Source: Marivivens geojensis
GTDB lineage: Bacteria; Pseudomonadota; Alphaproteobacteria; Rhodobacterales; Rhodobacteraceae
NCBI RefSeq assembly: GCF_023540835.1
Contig: NZ_JALKCU010000001.1
Location: 992,001-1,056,000, forward strand
Length of the DNA: 64,000 bases
Reading direction: 5' to 3'
This document shows, in pieces, positions 41,808-51,282 of this stretch (positions are counted from its first letter, which is position 1; each line of letters begins with the position of its first letter). The position numbers and the translations under genes are program-made. The notes under the pieces were generated by a model. It had not been told where the DNA came from. It saw only the letters and a list, made by a program, of their open reading frames with translations, and did not search any database.

Positions 41808-42548
41808 ATTGAGGAACGTTCTGACAGCCATTTCAAATTCCCGCGGCTTTTCCGCATGCAGCCAATGCCCCGTTCCGGGGATTTTGGCGAAATGCGCGTT
41901 GGGGAATAACTCTTTGATTTTGTTTCTGTATTCGGGCAGGACGTAAGTCGAATTTGCGCCCGACAGGAACAGCGTTTCGCCCTCAAATCGCTTGCCCGTG
42001 ACCTCAGGAAAGCCCAAAATCGCAGGCATATTCGCCTCAAGCGCATCCAGATTGAGCTTCCAGCGTTTCTCTTTTAAATCAAGGGATTGCAGGAAAAACG
42101 CCTGTAGCCCTTCGTCCAAATGCGCCAGCTGAGCCATCGCATCCTGCCGCTTTTCCACAATATTTAGGTCCACAGCCCGCATCGCATCAATATTTTGTGT
42201 CTGCGTATGGCTATAAGCAATCGGCGCTATATCTGCGACAATCAGCCTGTTAACCTTTTCGGGGAAATTCAAAGCCAACATCATCGCCGCCTTACCACCC
42301 ATGGAGTGGCCGAGGATATCGCATTTGTTTTCAATCACTTCCGCGAGGTCATCGGCCAGTTCGGGGTAGGTGTGGCTGTCGTTCCAAGGGCTGCTGCCGT
42401 GGTTGCGCATATCGACGGCCACGACCTCACGTTCGTCCGAGAGACGTTTGGCGATGACACCCCAATTGCGGCCTGATCCGAAAAGTCCGTGCGCAATCAA
42501 GAGGTTCGGTTTGGCCGTCGGTTCGCCGTGATGGATCGTGTTTAGCAT
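41796..42548 (-). CDS. Alpha/beta-fold hydrolase (YbfF-like esterase)
   Basis: A 250-residue serine hydrolase. The oxyanion-hole segment is LLIAHGLFGSGRNWGVIAKR, the nucleophile elbow is ILGHSMGGKAAMML (Ser near residue 92), and the triad His is in GTGHWLHAEKP. The N-terminal VAVDMRNHGSSPW is typical of the YbfF/ABHD11 group of short-chain acyl esterases. It is 100 bases downstream of glyA and beyond the glyA terminator. Confidence 0.88.
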   Translation of the reverse strand: MLNTIHHGEPTAKPNLLIAHGLFGSGRNWGVIAKRLSDEREVVAVDMRNHGSSPWNDSHTYPELADDLAEVIENKCDILGHSMGGKAAMMLALNFPEKVNRLIVADIAPIAYSHTQTQNIDAMRAVDLNIVEKRQDAMAQLAHLDEGLQAFFLQSLDLKEKRWKLNLDALEANMPAILGFPEVTGKRFEGETLFLSGANSTYVLPEYRNKIKELFPNAHFAKIPGTGHWLHAEKPREFEMAVRTFLNLDY

Positions 42549-42596
42549 GATTTATCCCCAATTCAGCATTGGTATATCGGGCGATTGGGCAAAGAA

Positions 42597-42626
42597 AAAG
42601 GGCCGCGAAATCCATCGCGGCCCTTT
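42597..42626 (-). terminator. Rho-independent terminator after glyA
   Basis: Perfect 12-bp stem AAAGGGCCGCGA/TCGCGGCCCTTT with a 6-nt loop. On the minus strand it is followed by TT and a T-rich tail, 23 bases after the glyA stop codon. Confidence 0.88.
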
Positions 42627-42648
42627 GGCTATCTGGCTCTGACTGACC

Positions 42649-43938
42649 TTAGAGGGTCGGGTAGAGCGGGAACTTTTCGCACAGGGCTTCAACTTCGGCT
42701 TTGACCTTAGCTTCGACCTCTGCGTTGCCGTCCGCGCCGTTTGCAGCCAGGCCGTCAACAACCTCAACGATCCAGTCAGCAATCTGACGGAATTCAGCTT
42801 CTTTGAAGCCGCGGGTGGTGCCAGCCGGCGAACCCAGACGAACGCCCGAGGTTACAGTCGGATTTTCAGGGTCAAACGGGATGCCGTTTTTGTTGCAGGT
42901 GATGTTTGCACGACCCAGAGCGGCTTCGGTTTCGTTGCCTTTTACGCCTTTGGGGCGCAGGTCAACGAGCATCAGGTGGCTGTCGGTGCCACCAGTTACG
43001 ATGTCGAGGCCGCCTTTCATCAGTTGATCAGCAAGCGCCTGAGCGTTTGCGACAACTTGCTTCTGGTAGTCTTTGAATTCGGGGCGCAGTGCTTCACCGA
43101 AGGCAACCGCTTTACCAGCGATGACGTGCATCAGCGGGCCACCCTGAATACCCGGGAAGATCGCCGAGTTCAGTTTCTTTGCGATGGCTTCGTCGTTGGT
43201 GACGATCATGCCGCCGCGCGGACCACGAAGGGTCTTGTGGGTGGTGGTGGTTGCAACGTGTGCATGTGGGAACGGCGACGGGTAGAGGCCAGCAGCCACG
43301 AGACCCGCAAAGTGCGCCATGTCCACGAGGAGGTATGCGCCAACGCTGTCCGCGATTTCGCGCATTTTAGCGAAGTCGATGATGCGCGGGATAGCGGAAC
43401 CACCTGCGATGATCATTTTCGGCTGGTGTTCGGTGGCAAGAGCTTGGATCTGGTCGTAGTCGATCTGGCTGTCCTGCTGGCGAACGCCGTATTGGATCGC
43501 GTTGAACCACTTGCCCGACTGGTTCGGCTTTGCGCCGTGGGTCAGGTGGCCGCCTGCGTCGAGCGACATGCCGAGGATGGTGTCACCCGGCTGGAGGAGG
43601 GCTTGGAACACGCCTTGGTTCGCTTGCGAACCAGAGTTCGGCTGAACGTTCGCGAATTCGCAGTTGAACAGCTGTTTTGCGCGTTCGATCGCGAGGTTTT
43701 CCGCGATGTCTACGTATTCGCAACCACCGTAGTAACGCTTACCAGCATAACCTTCGGCGTATTTGTTGGTCATGACAGAGCCTTGGGCTTCCATCACGGC
43801 TTTGGATACGATGTTTTCCGAAGCGATCAGTTCGATCTCGTGGCGCTGACGGCCCAGTTCAGAGCGGATCGCAGCGAAAAGATCGGGGTCACGGGTTTCA
43901 AGGCTTTCGGTGAAAAAACCAGCGTCGGTGGCAGTCAT
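42649..43938 (-). CDS. glyA: Serine hydroxymethyltransferase
   Basis: PLP enzyme interconverting serine and glycine with tetrahydrofolate. The 429-residue protein shows [39 protein letters not shown] (the conserved substrate Tyr region), the THF/PLP segment [20 protein letters not shown], the PLP Lys in [14 protein letters not shown] and the C-terminal [17 protein letters not shown]. The ATG at 43938 follows GAGGAAG; a GTG two codons earlier is less likely. No glycine or folate riboswitch is recognisable in the 200 bases between it and nadK. Confidence 0.97.
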   Translation of the reverse strand: MTATDAGFFTESLETRDPDLFAAIRSELGRQRHEIELIASENIVSKAVMEAQGSVMTNKYAEGYAGKRYYGGCEYVDIAENLAIERAKQLFNCEFANVQPNSGSQANQGVFQALLQPGDTILGMSLDAGGHLTHGAKPNQSGKWFNAIQYGVRQQDSQIDYDQIQALATEHQPKMIIAGGSAIPRIIDFAKMREIADSVGAYLLVDMAHFAGLVAAGLYPSPFPHAHVATTTTHKTLRGPRGGMIVTNDEAIAKKLNSAIFPGIQGGPLMHVIAGKAVAFGEALRPEFKDYQKQVVANAQALADQLMKGGLDIVTGGTDSHLMLVDLRPKGVKGNETEAALGRANITCNKNGIPFDPENPTVTSGVRLGSPAGTTRGFKEAEFRQIADWIVEVVDGLAANGADGNAEVEAKVKAEVEALCEKFPLYPTL

Positions 43939-44148
43939 ACGCACTTCCTCAGAGTAGGAGTTTTGATTGCCTGTTGTTTAGGGGTTCTTAGGGCGCTGGG
44001 AAAGTCGCGAAAACGTCATAATCATCATGAAAGCGAAGCAAAGACGGGAAACGGGGCCATGATCGGGGATATTTTCGCGCATCGGCAACTTTGGCGGTGC
44101 AGGGCGGCGGTTCCTTTGCTACCCATTGATCATTGACCGGAGGGGACA

Positions 44149-44907
44149 ATGACGAAAATTGCCTTTGTTGCCAGTGATGCACCCACCGCCCAGAATGCTC
44201 TGGAGCGTCTTTTGGCGCGTTATAAATCGGTGCCCGTCGAAGAGGCGCAGGTCATCGTCGCCTTGGGCGGGGATGGGTTTATGTTGCAGACCTTGCACGG
44301 GACAGAACATCTGGACCTGCCTGTTTACGGGATGAACCGTGGCACGGTCGGGTTCTTGATGAATGAATATCACGAGGACGATCTGCTGTTTCGTCTCGCG
44401 GCCGCAGAGGAAGAACAGTTTAACCCGCTTTCCATGACCGCTGAGACAAATGATGGCAAAGTGCATCATGCGCTGGCGATTAACGAGGTGTCGCTCTTGC
44501 GCGAGGGCCCTCAGGCGGCGCGATTGCGGATCACGGTCGATGGCAAGCTTCGGATGGCTGAATTGGTGTGTGATGGTGCGCTTCTCGCGACGCCAGCGGG
44601 CTCCACGGCCTATAACTATTCGGCCCACGGCCCTATTTTGCCGATCGGGGCGGATGTTCTTGCACTGACAGCGGTCGCTGCGTTCCGTCCACGACGGTGG
44701 CGCGGGGCGTTGTTGCCGAAATCGGCGGAGGTTCAGTTCGATGTGATCGACCCTAAAAAGCGCCCTGTCATGGCGGATGCAGATGGGCGGTCTGTGCGGG
44801 ATGTTGCGCGGGTTCGGATTAAGACCGCGACGGATGTGGTGCACCGCATCATGTTCGACCCAGGCCACGGGTTAGAAGAACGTCTGATCCAAGAGCAGTT
44901 CGTATAG
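44149..44907 (+). CDS. nadK: NAD kinase
   Basis: Phosphorylates NAD to NADP. A compact 252-residue member with the GGDG motif (VALGGDGFMLQTLH) near residue 42, NRGTVGFLMNEY near 66, and the second-domain motif DGALLATPAGSTAYNYSAHG near 140, followed by LPIGADVLALTAVAAFRPRRW. The alphaproteobacterial form is of this short length. Ribosome binding site GGAGGGG precedes the ATG. Confidence 0.96.
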   Translation: MTKIAFVASDAPTAQNALERLLARYKSVPVEEAQVIVALGGDGFMLQTLHGTEHLDLPVYGMNRGTVGFLMNEYHEDDLLFRLAAAEEEQFNPLSMTAETNDGKVHHALAINEVSLLREGPQAARLRITVDGKLRMAELVCDGALLATPAGSTAYNYSAHGPILPIGADVLALTAVAAFRPRRWRGALLPKSAEVQFDVIDPKKRPVMADADGRSVRDVARVRIKTATDVVHRIMFDPGHGLEERLIQEQFV

Positions 44908-44914
44908 AATAAGA

Positions 44915-44943
44915 AAAGGCGGCAGGATGATCCTACCGCCTTT
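44915..44943. terminator. Bidirectional terminator between nadK and prpE
   Basis: Stem AAAGGCGGCAGGA/TCCTACCGCCTTT (12 of 13 pairs) with a 3-nt loop, A-rich on one side and T-rich on the other. Confidence 0.85.
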
Positions 44944-44964
44944 GTCTATTGGTGTTCCTGTCTG

Positions 44965-46857
44965 TTACGACTTCGCATAGCCCATCGGGATCAAAGCCGC
45001 GCGGATTTCGTCCAAGATCGCGGGATCGTCGATGGTCGCGGGCATCTTGAACTCTTCGCCGTCCGCGATTTTCACCATCGTTGCGCGCAGGATTTTGCCC
45101 GAACGGGTTTTCGGCAGGCGATCCACCACGGTTGCGAGTTTGAACGCAGCCACTGGGCCGATCTGATCACGGACCAGTTTGACGACCTCTTTGATGATGT
45201 CCTCGTGCGGGCGGTCGCAGCCCGAGTTGAGGCAGAGGAAGCCCATTGGCAACTGGCCTTTGAGGTCGTCGCCAACACCGATCACAGCACATTCGGCCAC
45301 GTCAGGGTGCGAAGCGAGCACTTCTTCCATCGCGCCAGTCGACAGGCGGTGGCCTGCCACGTTGATCACGTCATCGGTGCGGGCCATGATGTAGAGGTAA
45401 CCGTCCTCGTCCTTCATACCTGCGTCACCGGTTTCATAGTAACCGGGGAAGGTGTTCAGGTAGGATTTGCGGAAGCGTTCTTCGGCGTTCCACAGGGTCG
45501 GCAGCGTGCCCGGAGGCAACGGGAGTTTCACCGCAATCGCGCCCAGTTCCCCGTCTGGCACAGGGTGGCCAGCATCGTCGAGGATCTGCACATCGTAGCC
45601 AGGCATCGGAACGGTCGGGGAGCCGATCTTAACGGGGAGCGCTTCGATCCCTGCGGGGTTGCCCGCGATGGTCCAGCCCGTCTCGGTCTGCCACCAGTGG
45701 TCATAGACAGGCACGCCTAGAATGTTCTGCGCCCAAACGATGGTGTCAGGGTCAGCGCGTTCACCCGCAAGGTAGAGCGCACGCAGGCACGAGGTGTCGT
45801 ATTTCTTAATGAACTCGCCCTTCGGGTCTTCGCGTTTGATCGCGCGGAAGGCGGTCGGAGCGGTAAAGAACGAACGGACGTTGTGTTCTTGGATCACGCG
45901 CCAGAAGGTGCCAGCGTCGGGGGTGCCAACAGGTTTGCCTTCGAAAACGATGGTGGTGTTACCGTGTACGAGCGGACCGTAGGTGATGTAGGAGTGACCT
46001 ACGACCCAACCCACATCCGACGCAGCCCAGAACACGTCACCCGGATCGACGTTGTAGATGTTCTTCATCGTCCAGTTCAGCGCGACCAGATGGCCTGCGG
46101 TTGGGCGAACAACGCCTTTGGGCTGACCCGTGGTGCCCGAGGTGTAGAGGATATAGGCGGGGTGGTTGCCCTCAACTGGGACACATTCCGCAGGCTCAAC
46201 ACCGAACTGGAAGCCGTGCCAGTTAAAGTCACGACCTGGGATCAGTTCTGCGACTTCTTGCTCGCGCTGGAAGATCACGCAGAAGTCGGGCTTGTGAGTG
46301 GCCTGTTCGATTGCACCGTCGAGGAGCGGTTTGTAGTGCACAACGCGGTTCGGTTCCAAACCGCAGGACGCCGCGATGATCGCTTTGGGTTTCGCGTCGT
46401 CGATCCGAACAGCCAGTTCGTGCGCCGCAAAGCCACCAAACACGACCGAGTGGATCGCGCCGATACGGGCACAGGCCAGCATCGCCTCAAGCGCTTCGGG
46501 GATCATCGGCATATAGATGATGACGCGGTCACCTTTTTCTATGCCTTTGGCACGGAGCGCACCAGCGAGCGATGCAACACGGTTGCGCAGTTCGACGTAA
46601 GAGATCGACCGTTTGGTGTGGGTGATCGGGCTATCGTAGATGATTGCAGCCTGTTCGCCGCGACCGGCCTCTACGTGGCGGTCTACAGCGTTGTAGCATG
46701 TGTTCACCTTTGCATCCGAGAACCATTCGTAAATCGGAGCATTGTCATCAAACAGCGCCTTGGTCGGAGCTTCGACCCAGTCGATTGCCTTGGCCTGTTC
46801 CATCCAGAACCCTTCGGGATCAGATTTCCAGCTGTCGTATACGTCTTTGTAGGTCAT
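44965..46857 (-). CDS. prpE: Propionyl-CoA synthetase (PrpE), acyl-adenylate family
   Basis: Activates propionate to propionyl-CoA with ATP via an acyl-AMP. The 630-residue length and the N-terminus MTYKDVYDSWKSDPEGFWME match PrpE and acetyl-CoA synthetases. Core motifs are YILYTSGTTGQPKGVVRPT (P-loop), WAASDVGWVVGHSYITYGPL, DHWWQTETGW (A5), GYYETGDAG (A7), ARTDDVINVAGHRLSTGAME (A8) and the adenylation Lys in PKTRSGKILRATM (A10). GWVVGHSYITYGPL with a small acyl pocket and the RPTAGHLVAL segment favour PrpE over Acs. PccR-like boxes in its promoter support a propionate role. Confidence 0.92.
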   Translation of the reverse strand: MTYKDVYDSWKSDPEGFWMEQAKAIDWVEAPTKALFDDNAPIYEWFSDAKVNTCYNAVDRHVEAGRGEQAAIIYDSPITHTKRSISYVELRNRVASLAGALRAKGIEKGDRVIIYMPMIPEALEAMLACARIGAIHSVVFGGFAAHELAVRIDDAKPKAIIAASCGLEPNRVVHYKPLLDGAIEQATHKPDFCVIFQREQEVAELIPGRDFNWHGFQFGVEPAECVPVEGNHPAYILYTSGTTGQPKGVVRPTAGHLVALNWTMKNIYNVDPGDVFWAASDVGWVVGHSYITYGPLVHGNTTIVFEGKPVGTPDAGTFWRVIQEHNVRSFFTAPTAFRAIKREDPKGEFIKKYDTSCLRALYLAGERADPDTIVWAQNILGVPVYDHWWQTETGWTIAGNPAGIEALPVKIGSPTVPMPGYDVQILDDAGHPVPDGELGAIAVKLPLPPGTLPTLWNAEERFRKSYLNTFPGYYETGDAGMKDEDGYLYIMARTDDVINVAGHRLSTGAMEEVLASHPDVAECAVIGVGDDLKGQLPMGFLCLNSGCDRPHEDIIKEVVKLVRDQIGPVAAFKLATVVDRLPKTRSGKILRATMVKIADGEEFKMPATIDDPAILDEIRAALIPMGYAKS

Positions 46858-46952
46858 AAGAGCTCCTCCTCTTGCTTGGGTAATGGTCTAAGCGAGAGGG
46901 GATCAGGCAAGCAACAATGTTAGCGTCCAGAGCGACGCTTTGGCGCAAAAAA

Positions 46953-47041
46953 TTTGCAGAAAAGAGGTGCTGCGGGTTGCAAACTTTTGCAAATTTTACA
47001 GAAATATACGGATTTCGGTAAAAATAGACGAAGTTTGCAAA
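46953..47041. promoter_or_regulatory. Cluster of TTTGCAAA-type boxes before prpE
   Basis: Four TTTGCAAA-like elements: TTTGCAGA at 46953, GTTGCAAA at 46976, TTTGCAAA at 46986 and TTTGCAAA at 47034. In Rhodobacter sphaeroides the regulator PccR (ScfR family) binds paired TTTGCAAA sequences in front of propionyl-CoA assimilation genes. The central pair here is spaced 2 bases, not the 4 I recall. Confidence 0.55.
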
Positions 47042-47086
47042 GTTTGGTGTCAGATTTTGTAAATCTGTCTTGCTGGGGATTCTGGC

Positions 47087-47116
47087 TGTGGCGCCCCTGT
47101 TGCCAAGAGCGCCACA
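47087..47116 (-). terminator. Stem-loop after the malic enzyme gene
   Basis: Perfect 8-bp stem TGTGGCGC/GCGCCACA just after the stop codon, without a T-tract; weak terminator or 3' stabiliser. Confidence 0.4.
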
Positions 47117-47124
47117 ACCCGAAT

Positions 47125-49404
47125 TTAGCCGTAGTGCGACACCGGCGTGCCCGCGATTGCCGACATATTCAGCAGGCCACGTGCGGTGATCGACGGGGTG
47201 ACGATGTGGGCGCGGTTGCCCATGCCCATGAGGATCGGACCGACTTCAAGGCCGCCGCCTTTCATCTTGAGAATGTTGCGCACACCAGAGGCCGCATCAG
47301 AGTTTGCAAAGATCAGCACGTTGGCCGAGCCCTTCATGCGGCTCTGCGGGAAGATGCGTTCGCGCAGTTCGGGATCGAGCGCTGCGTCGATGTGCATTTC
47401 GCCCTCGTAGCAGAAATCGCGTGTCTCTGCGTCCAAGAGCGCCATCGCGGCCCGCATCCGACGGCCCGAGTCAATATCGAGGCTACCGAACTGCGAATGT
47501 GAACAGAGCGCGATATTTGGTGTGATGCCAAAGCGTTTCGCGTGGCGTGCGGCACCGATCACGGTTTTCGCAATTTGCGCAGGGGTCGGTTCGGGGTGAA
47601 GGTGGGTGTCTGCGATGAACAGCGGGCCATCCTCAAGGATCATCATCGATAGGGCGGCGGTCGGTTCATGCCCGTCGCGGCCCAGTACTTGGGTCACATA
47701 GTTGAGGTGCCAGAGGTATTGACCAAAGGTGCCGCAGATCATGCTGTCGGCCTCGCCACGCTGCACCATGATTGCCGCAATCGCGGTGGTGTTGGTGCGC
47801 ATGATGGCCTTTGCCAGATCGGGGGTCACGCCCTGACGTTCCATGAGGCTGTGATAGGTGGTCCAGTAGTCATAATAGCGCGGATCGTTTTCGGGGTTCA
47901 CGATCTCAAAATCGACCTGCGGACGGATTTTCAGTCCAGCGCGTTCACAGCGGCGTTCGATGACTTCGGGACGACCGATGAGGATCGGGGTCTCTGTGGT
48001 TTCTTCGAGAACGGCCTGCGCGGCACGCAGTACGCGTTCGTCTTCGCCCTCAGAGAAGACGATGCGGCGCGACGCGGTGCGGGCAGCTTCGAATACGGGG
48101 CGCATGAGAAGTGCGGATTTAAAGACCGACCCGTCGAGGCGTTTCTTATACTCCGCCATATCGTCGAGCGGGGTTTTCGCGACGCCCGTTTCCATTGCGG
48201 CCTTTGCCACGGCAGAGGCCACAACGCCCATGAGGCGCGGGTCGAACGGTTTGGGGATCAGGTAATCCGCACCAAAAGTCAGCTTTTCGCCTTGATAAGC
48301 AGCGGCAGCTTCGGCGCTGGTGGTCGCGCGGGCGAGGGCGGCGATGCCTTCAACGCAGGCGATCTGCATTTCGTCGTTGATCTCTGTCGCGCCGACGTCG
48401 AGGGCGCCGCGGAAGATGAACGGGAAGCAGAGCACGTTGTTCACTTGGTTCGGATAGTCCGAACGGCCTGTGGCGATGATCGCATCGGGCGAGGCTTCGC
48501 GGGCGAGGTCGGGCAGAATTTCGGGTGTTGGGTTCGCCAGTGCAAACACGATCGGGCGGGCCGACATTTTCTTGACCATCTCGGGTTTCAGAACACCCGG
48601 ACCAGATAGGCCGAGGAAGAGGTCCGCGCCTTCGATCACCTCATCCAGAGTGCGCAGGTCAGACGCCTGAGCGTAGGCTTCTTTTTGCGGGGTCATTTCT
48701 TCGGTGCGGCCTTGATAGACCAGACCCGCGATGTCGCAGAGCCAAACGTTTTCACGCTTAACGCCGAGTTTCAGGAGCATGTTGAGGCAGGCGATACCCG
48801 CCGCACCGCCGCCTGTGGAGACGACCTTAATGTCTTCGAATTTCTTGCCTGCGACGTGAAGCGCGTTGGTGGCAGCAGCGCCCACAACAATCGCGGTGCC
48901 GTGCTGGTCGTCGTGGAACACAGGAATGTTCATGCGTTCGCGGCAGATCTTTTCAACGATAAAGCAATCGGGCGCTTTGATGTCTTCGAGGTTAATCGCA
49001 CCAAAGGTCGGTTCGAGCGAACAAACGATCTCTGCCAGTTTGTAGGGGTCGGGTTCGTTGAGTTCGATGTCGAAACAGTCGATGTTCGCGAACTTCTTAA
49101 AGAGAACCGCTTTGCCTTCCATAACGGGCTTGGATGCCAATGCACCGATATTGCCGAGGCCCAAAACCGCCGTGCCGTTTGTTACAACACCAACAAGGTT
49201 CCCGCGCGAGGTATACGCGCGTGCGGTGTCCGCGTCGGCTTTGATCTCGAGGCAGGCTTCGGCCACGCCGGGGCTATAAGCGCGGGCAAGGTCACGTCCG
49301 TTTGCCAGAGGTTTGGTCGCGCGGATTTCCAGTTTCCCCGGTTTCGGGAACTGGTGGTAGTCCAGCGCTGCCTGACGCAGGTTGTCCTTGCTCTTGTCGG
49401 TCAT
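47125..49404 (-). CDS. maeB: NADP-dependent malic enzyme with C-terminal phosphotransacetylase-like domain (MaeB type)
   Basis: Decarboxylates malate to pyruvate. The 759-residue two-domain form has an N-terminal malic enzyme domain ([20 protein letters not shown] with the catalytic Tyr upstream, [55 protein letters not shown]). A C-terminal phosphate acetyl/butyryltransferase-like domain spans residues 430-759 ([56 protein letters not shown]). The latter is regulatory, not catalytic, in studied members. Promoter carries a perfect 9-bp palindrome shared with the divergent cdd intergenic region. Confidence 0.95.
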   Translation of the reverse strand: MTDKSKDNLRQAALDYHQFPKPGKLEIRATKPLANGRDLARAYSPGVAEACLEIKADADTARAYTSRGNLVGVVTNGTAVLGLGNIGALASKPVMEGKAVLFKKFANIDCFDIELNEPDPYKLAEIVCSLEPTFGAINLEDIKAPDCFIVEKICRERMNIPVFHDDQHGTAIVVGAAATNALHVAGKKFEDIKVVSTGGGAAGIACLNMLLKLGVKRENVWLCDIAGLVYQGRTEEMTPQKEAYAQASDLRTLDEVIEGADLFLGLSGPGVLKPEMVKKMSARPIVFALANPTPEILPDLAREASPDAIIATGRSDYPNQVNNVLCFPFIFRGALDVGATEINDEMQIACVEGIAALARATTSAEAAAAYQGEKLTFGADYLIPKPFDPRLMGVVASAVAKAAMETGVAKTPLDDMAEYKKRLDGSVFKSALLMRPVFEAARTASRRIVFSEGEDERVLRAAQAVLEETTETPILIGRPEVIERRCERAGLKIRPQVDFEIVNPENDPRYYDYWTTYHSLMERQGVTPDLAKAIMRTNTTAIAAIMVQRGEADSMICGTFGQYLWHLNYVTQVLGRDGHEPTAALSMMILEDGPLFIADTHLHPEPTPAQIAKTVIGAARHAKRFGITPNIALCSHSQFGSLDIDSGRRMRAAMALLDAETRDFCYEGEMHIDAALDPELRERIFPQSRMKGSANVLIFANSDAASGVRNILKMKGGGLEVGPILMGMGNRAHIVTPSITARGLLNMSAIAGTPVSHYG

Positions 49405-49417
49405 GTGGTCATTCCTT

Positions 49418-49440
49418 TTTAGTTTAGCGTTAAACTAAAT
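49418..49440. promoter_or_regulatory. Perfect palindrome before maeB
   Basis: Half-sites TTTAGTTTA and TAAACTAAA separated by 4 bases (GCGT), about 15 bases before the maeB start codon, so a bound protein would block translation start or the +1 region. The binder is unknown; the arms differ from the Irr (TTTAGAA) box. Confidence 0.5.
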
Positions 49441-49557
49441 TTTCTGTTGGTCCAAGGCCTCCATACAGGGGATTGACCTCTCGTTGCAAACCTTATCGGC
49501 TGATATAGTCCGTATTTAAGTCATAGCGCTTGCAACCGTTCGCTTCGCGCTGCACAT

Positions 49558-49573
49558 TTTACCAAACGATCAA
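49558..49573. promoter_or_regulatory. RutR-like box immediately before cdd
   Basis: TTTACCA-AA-CGATCAA matches the E. coli RutR consensus TTGACCA-N2-TGGTCAA at 11 of 14 positions. It touches the ribosome binding site (AAAGGGGG) and lies 11 bases before the start codon, a position suited to repression. Confidence 0.5.
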
Positions 49574-49583
49574 AGGGGGTCCT

Positions 49584-49976
49584 ATGTCGTTGCTCGATCA
49601 TGCCAAAGCCGTTCGCGAAAATGCCTATGCGCCCTATTCAAATTTCAAGGTGGGGGCGGCGGTCCAGACCGCAAGCGGGACGATCTATACAGGCGTCAAC
49701 GTTGAAAACGTCGCTTATCCCGAAGGCACCTGTGCCGAAGCGGGCGCGATTGCGGCTATGTGTGCGGCAGGCGACCGCAAGATTGTTGAGGTTGCCGTGA
49801 TTGCGGATAGTCCAACACCTGTGACGCCCTGCGGCGGGTGCCGTCAGAAAATCGCAGAATTTGCGCAGCCTGAAACGATTGTGCGGATGTATACGACGGG
49901 TGGGGCGCAACTAGATATGACCGTGGCGCAATTGCTACCCGGTGTGTTCACCGCAGATCATATGGCCAATACCTAA
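49584..49976 (+). CDS. cdd: Cytidine deaminase
   Basis: Deaminates cytidine and deoxycytidine to uridine and deoxyuridine. The 130-residue tetrameric form shows YAPYSNFKVGAAV, the first zinc-ligand motif with catalytic Glu in GTCAEAGAIAAMCAAG and the second in PCGGCRQKIAEF. All three zinc ligands are Cys. The ATG at 49584 follows AAAGGGGG. It heads the overlapping salvage operon cdd-deoA-deoB-add-upp; deoA starts 1 base after its stop codon. Confidence 0.95.
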   Translation: MSLLDHAKAVRENAYAPYSNFKVGAAVQTASGTIYTGVNVENVAYPEGTCAEAGAIAAMCAAGDRKIVEVAVIADSPTPVTPCGGCRQKIAEFAQPETIVRMYTTGGAQLDMTVAQLLPGVFTADHMANT

Positions 49977-49977
49977 A

Positions 49978-51282
49978 ATGGACGCCCGCGCAGTCATCGC
50001 CAAAGTCCGCGACCGCCAGTCGCCCACGACCGAAGAGCTTCGGTGGTTCGCCAATGGGCTTGCCTCTGGCGCGGTGTCGGACGCTCAGGCAGGGGCCTTT
50101 GCGATGGCGGCGCTGTTGAATGGGCTGGGCGAAGAGGGGCGAATTGCCCTGACGCTCGGTATGCGCGATTCTGGCGATGTGCTGAAATGGCGGATGGATG
50201 GTCCAGTGATGGACAAACATTCGACAGGCGGTGTGGGGGATTGCGTGTCGTTGATCCTTGCGCCCGCATTGGCGGCTTGTGGTGTGTTTGTTCCGATGAT
50301 TTCCGGTCGGGGGCTGGGGCATACGGGCGGCACATTGGATAAAATGGAAGCCATCCCCGGTGTCACGGCTCAGATTTCTGAGGCAGAGTTGCGCCGTATC
50401 GTGGCTAAGGTCGGCTGCGCGGTCGTTGGCGCTACGGGGTCAATCGCGCCTGCGGACAAACGGCTTTATGCGGTGCGGGACGTATGCGCGGCGGTGGAAA
50501 GCGTGGACCTGATCACGGCGTCGATTCTGTCCAAGAAATTGGCGGCGGGACTAGAGGGTCTGATCCTCGACGTGAAAGTCGGCACGGGCGCGTTCATGAA
50601 AACGCCCGATGAGGCGCGAGCCTTGGCGCGGTCGTTGGTGGATACGGCGAACGGGGCAGGGTGCCCGACGGCTGCGATGATCACCGATATGAACGAACCG
50701 CTAGCGCCGACATTGGGCAATGCGCTCGAGGTTGCGACGTGTTTGGAGGTAATGGGCGGGGATAGGCTTGCGGCGCCTCGGCTCTTTGACCTGACGGTTG
50801 CGCTGGGCGGGCGGCTTTTGGCGCTGGCTGGTGGAGCCGAAGGTGAGGGCGAAGAGAAAATCCGCGCTGCGATCGAAAGCGGTGCTGCGATGGATCGTTT
50901 TGCCCAGATGGTGTTCGAAATGGGTGGGCCGCCCGATATGGATAAGGACTGGCGCACTCATTTGCCTGATGCGCCGATTGTGGTGCCTGTTCCCGCGCCC
51001 GAGGCTGGGATGGTCTCTGGCTGGAACGGTCAAGCCCTAGGCCTCACCGTTGTGGGACTGGGTGGTGGACGTCAGGTTGAGACGGACAAGGTCGATCCTG
51101 CGGTCGGTCTATCCGCTGCGATCCCGCTGGGTCGTGAGGTGCAAAAGGGTGATCCGATCGCCTTTGTTCATGCGCGGCGGGATGACGATGCGGCCCGCGC
51201 GGTGGCAGAGGTTCAAGCGGCGGTATCGATTGGCGGAGCAGACCCCGATCACCCCTTGGTGCATGAAAGGATCGACCCATGA
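49978..51282 (+). CDS. deoA: Thymidine phosphorylase
   Basis: Phosphorolysis of thymidine and deoxyuridine to base plus deoxyribose-1-phosphate. The 434-residue homodimer subunit has the phosphate-binding signature MDKHSTGGVGDCVSLILAPA near residue 80, SGRGLGHTGGTLDKMEAIPG and KKLAAGLEGLILDVKVGTGA. These are the glycine-rich and lysine/arginine features of nucleoside phosphorylase family 2. Start chosen 1 base after the cdd stop codon; the longer frame lies within cdd. Overlaps deoB by ATGA. Confidence 0.96.
   Translation: MDARAVIAKVRDRQSPTTEELRWFANGLASGAVSDAQAGAFAMAALLNGLGEEGRIALTLGMRDSGDVLKWRMDGPVMDKHSTGGVGDCVSLILAPALAACGVFVPMISGRGLGHTGGTLDKMEAIPGVTAQISEAELRRIVAKVGCAVVGATGSIAPADKRLYAVRDVCAAVESVDLITASILSKKLAAGLEGLILDVKVGTGAFMKTPDEARALARSLVDTANGAGCPTAAMITDMNEPLAPTLGNALEVATCLEVMGGDRLAAPRLFDLTVALGGRLLALAGGAEGEGEEKIRAAIESGAAMDRFAQMVFEMGGPPDMDKDWRTHLPDAPIVVPVPAPEAGMVSGWNGQALGLTVVGLGGGRQVETDKVDPAVGLSAAIPLGREVQKGDPIAFVHARRDDDAARAVAEVQAAVSIGGADPDHPLVHERIDP

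Noticed and set aside
43939-44148. Possible riboswitch between glyA and nadK
   Set aside because: No conserved core of a glycine, folate or SAM-type riboswitch could be recognised.
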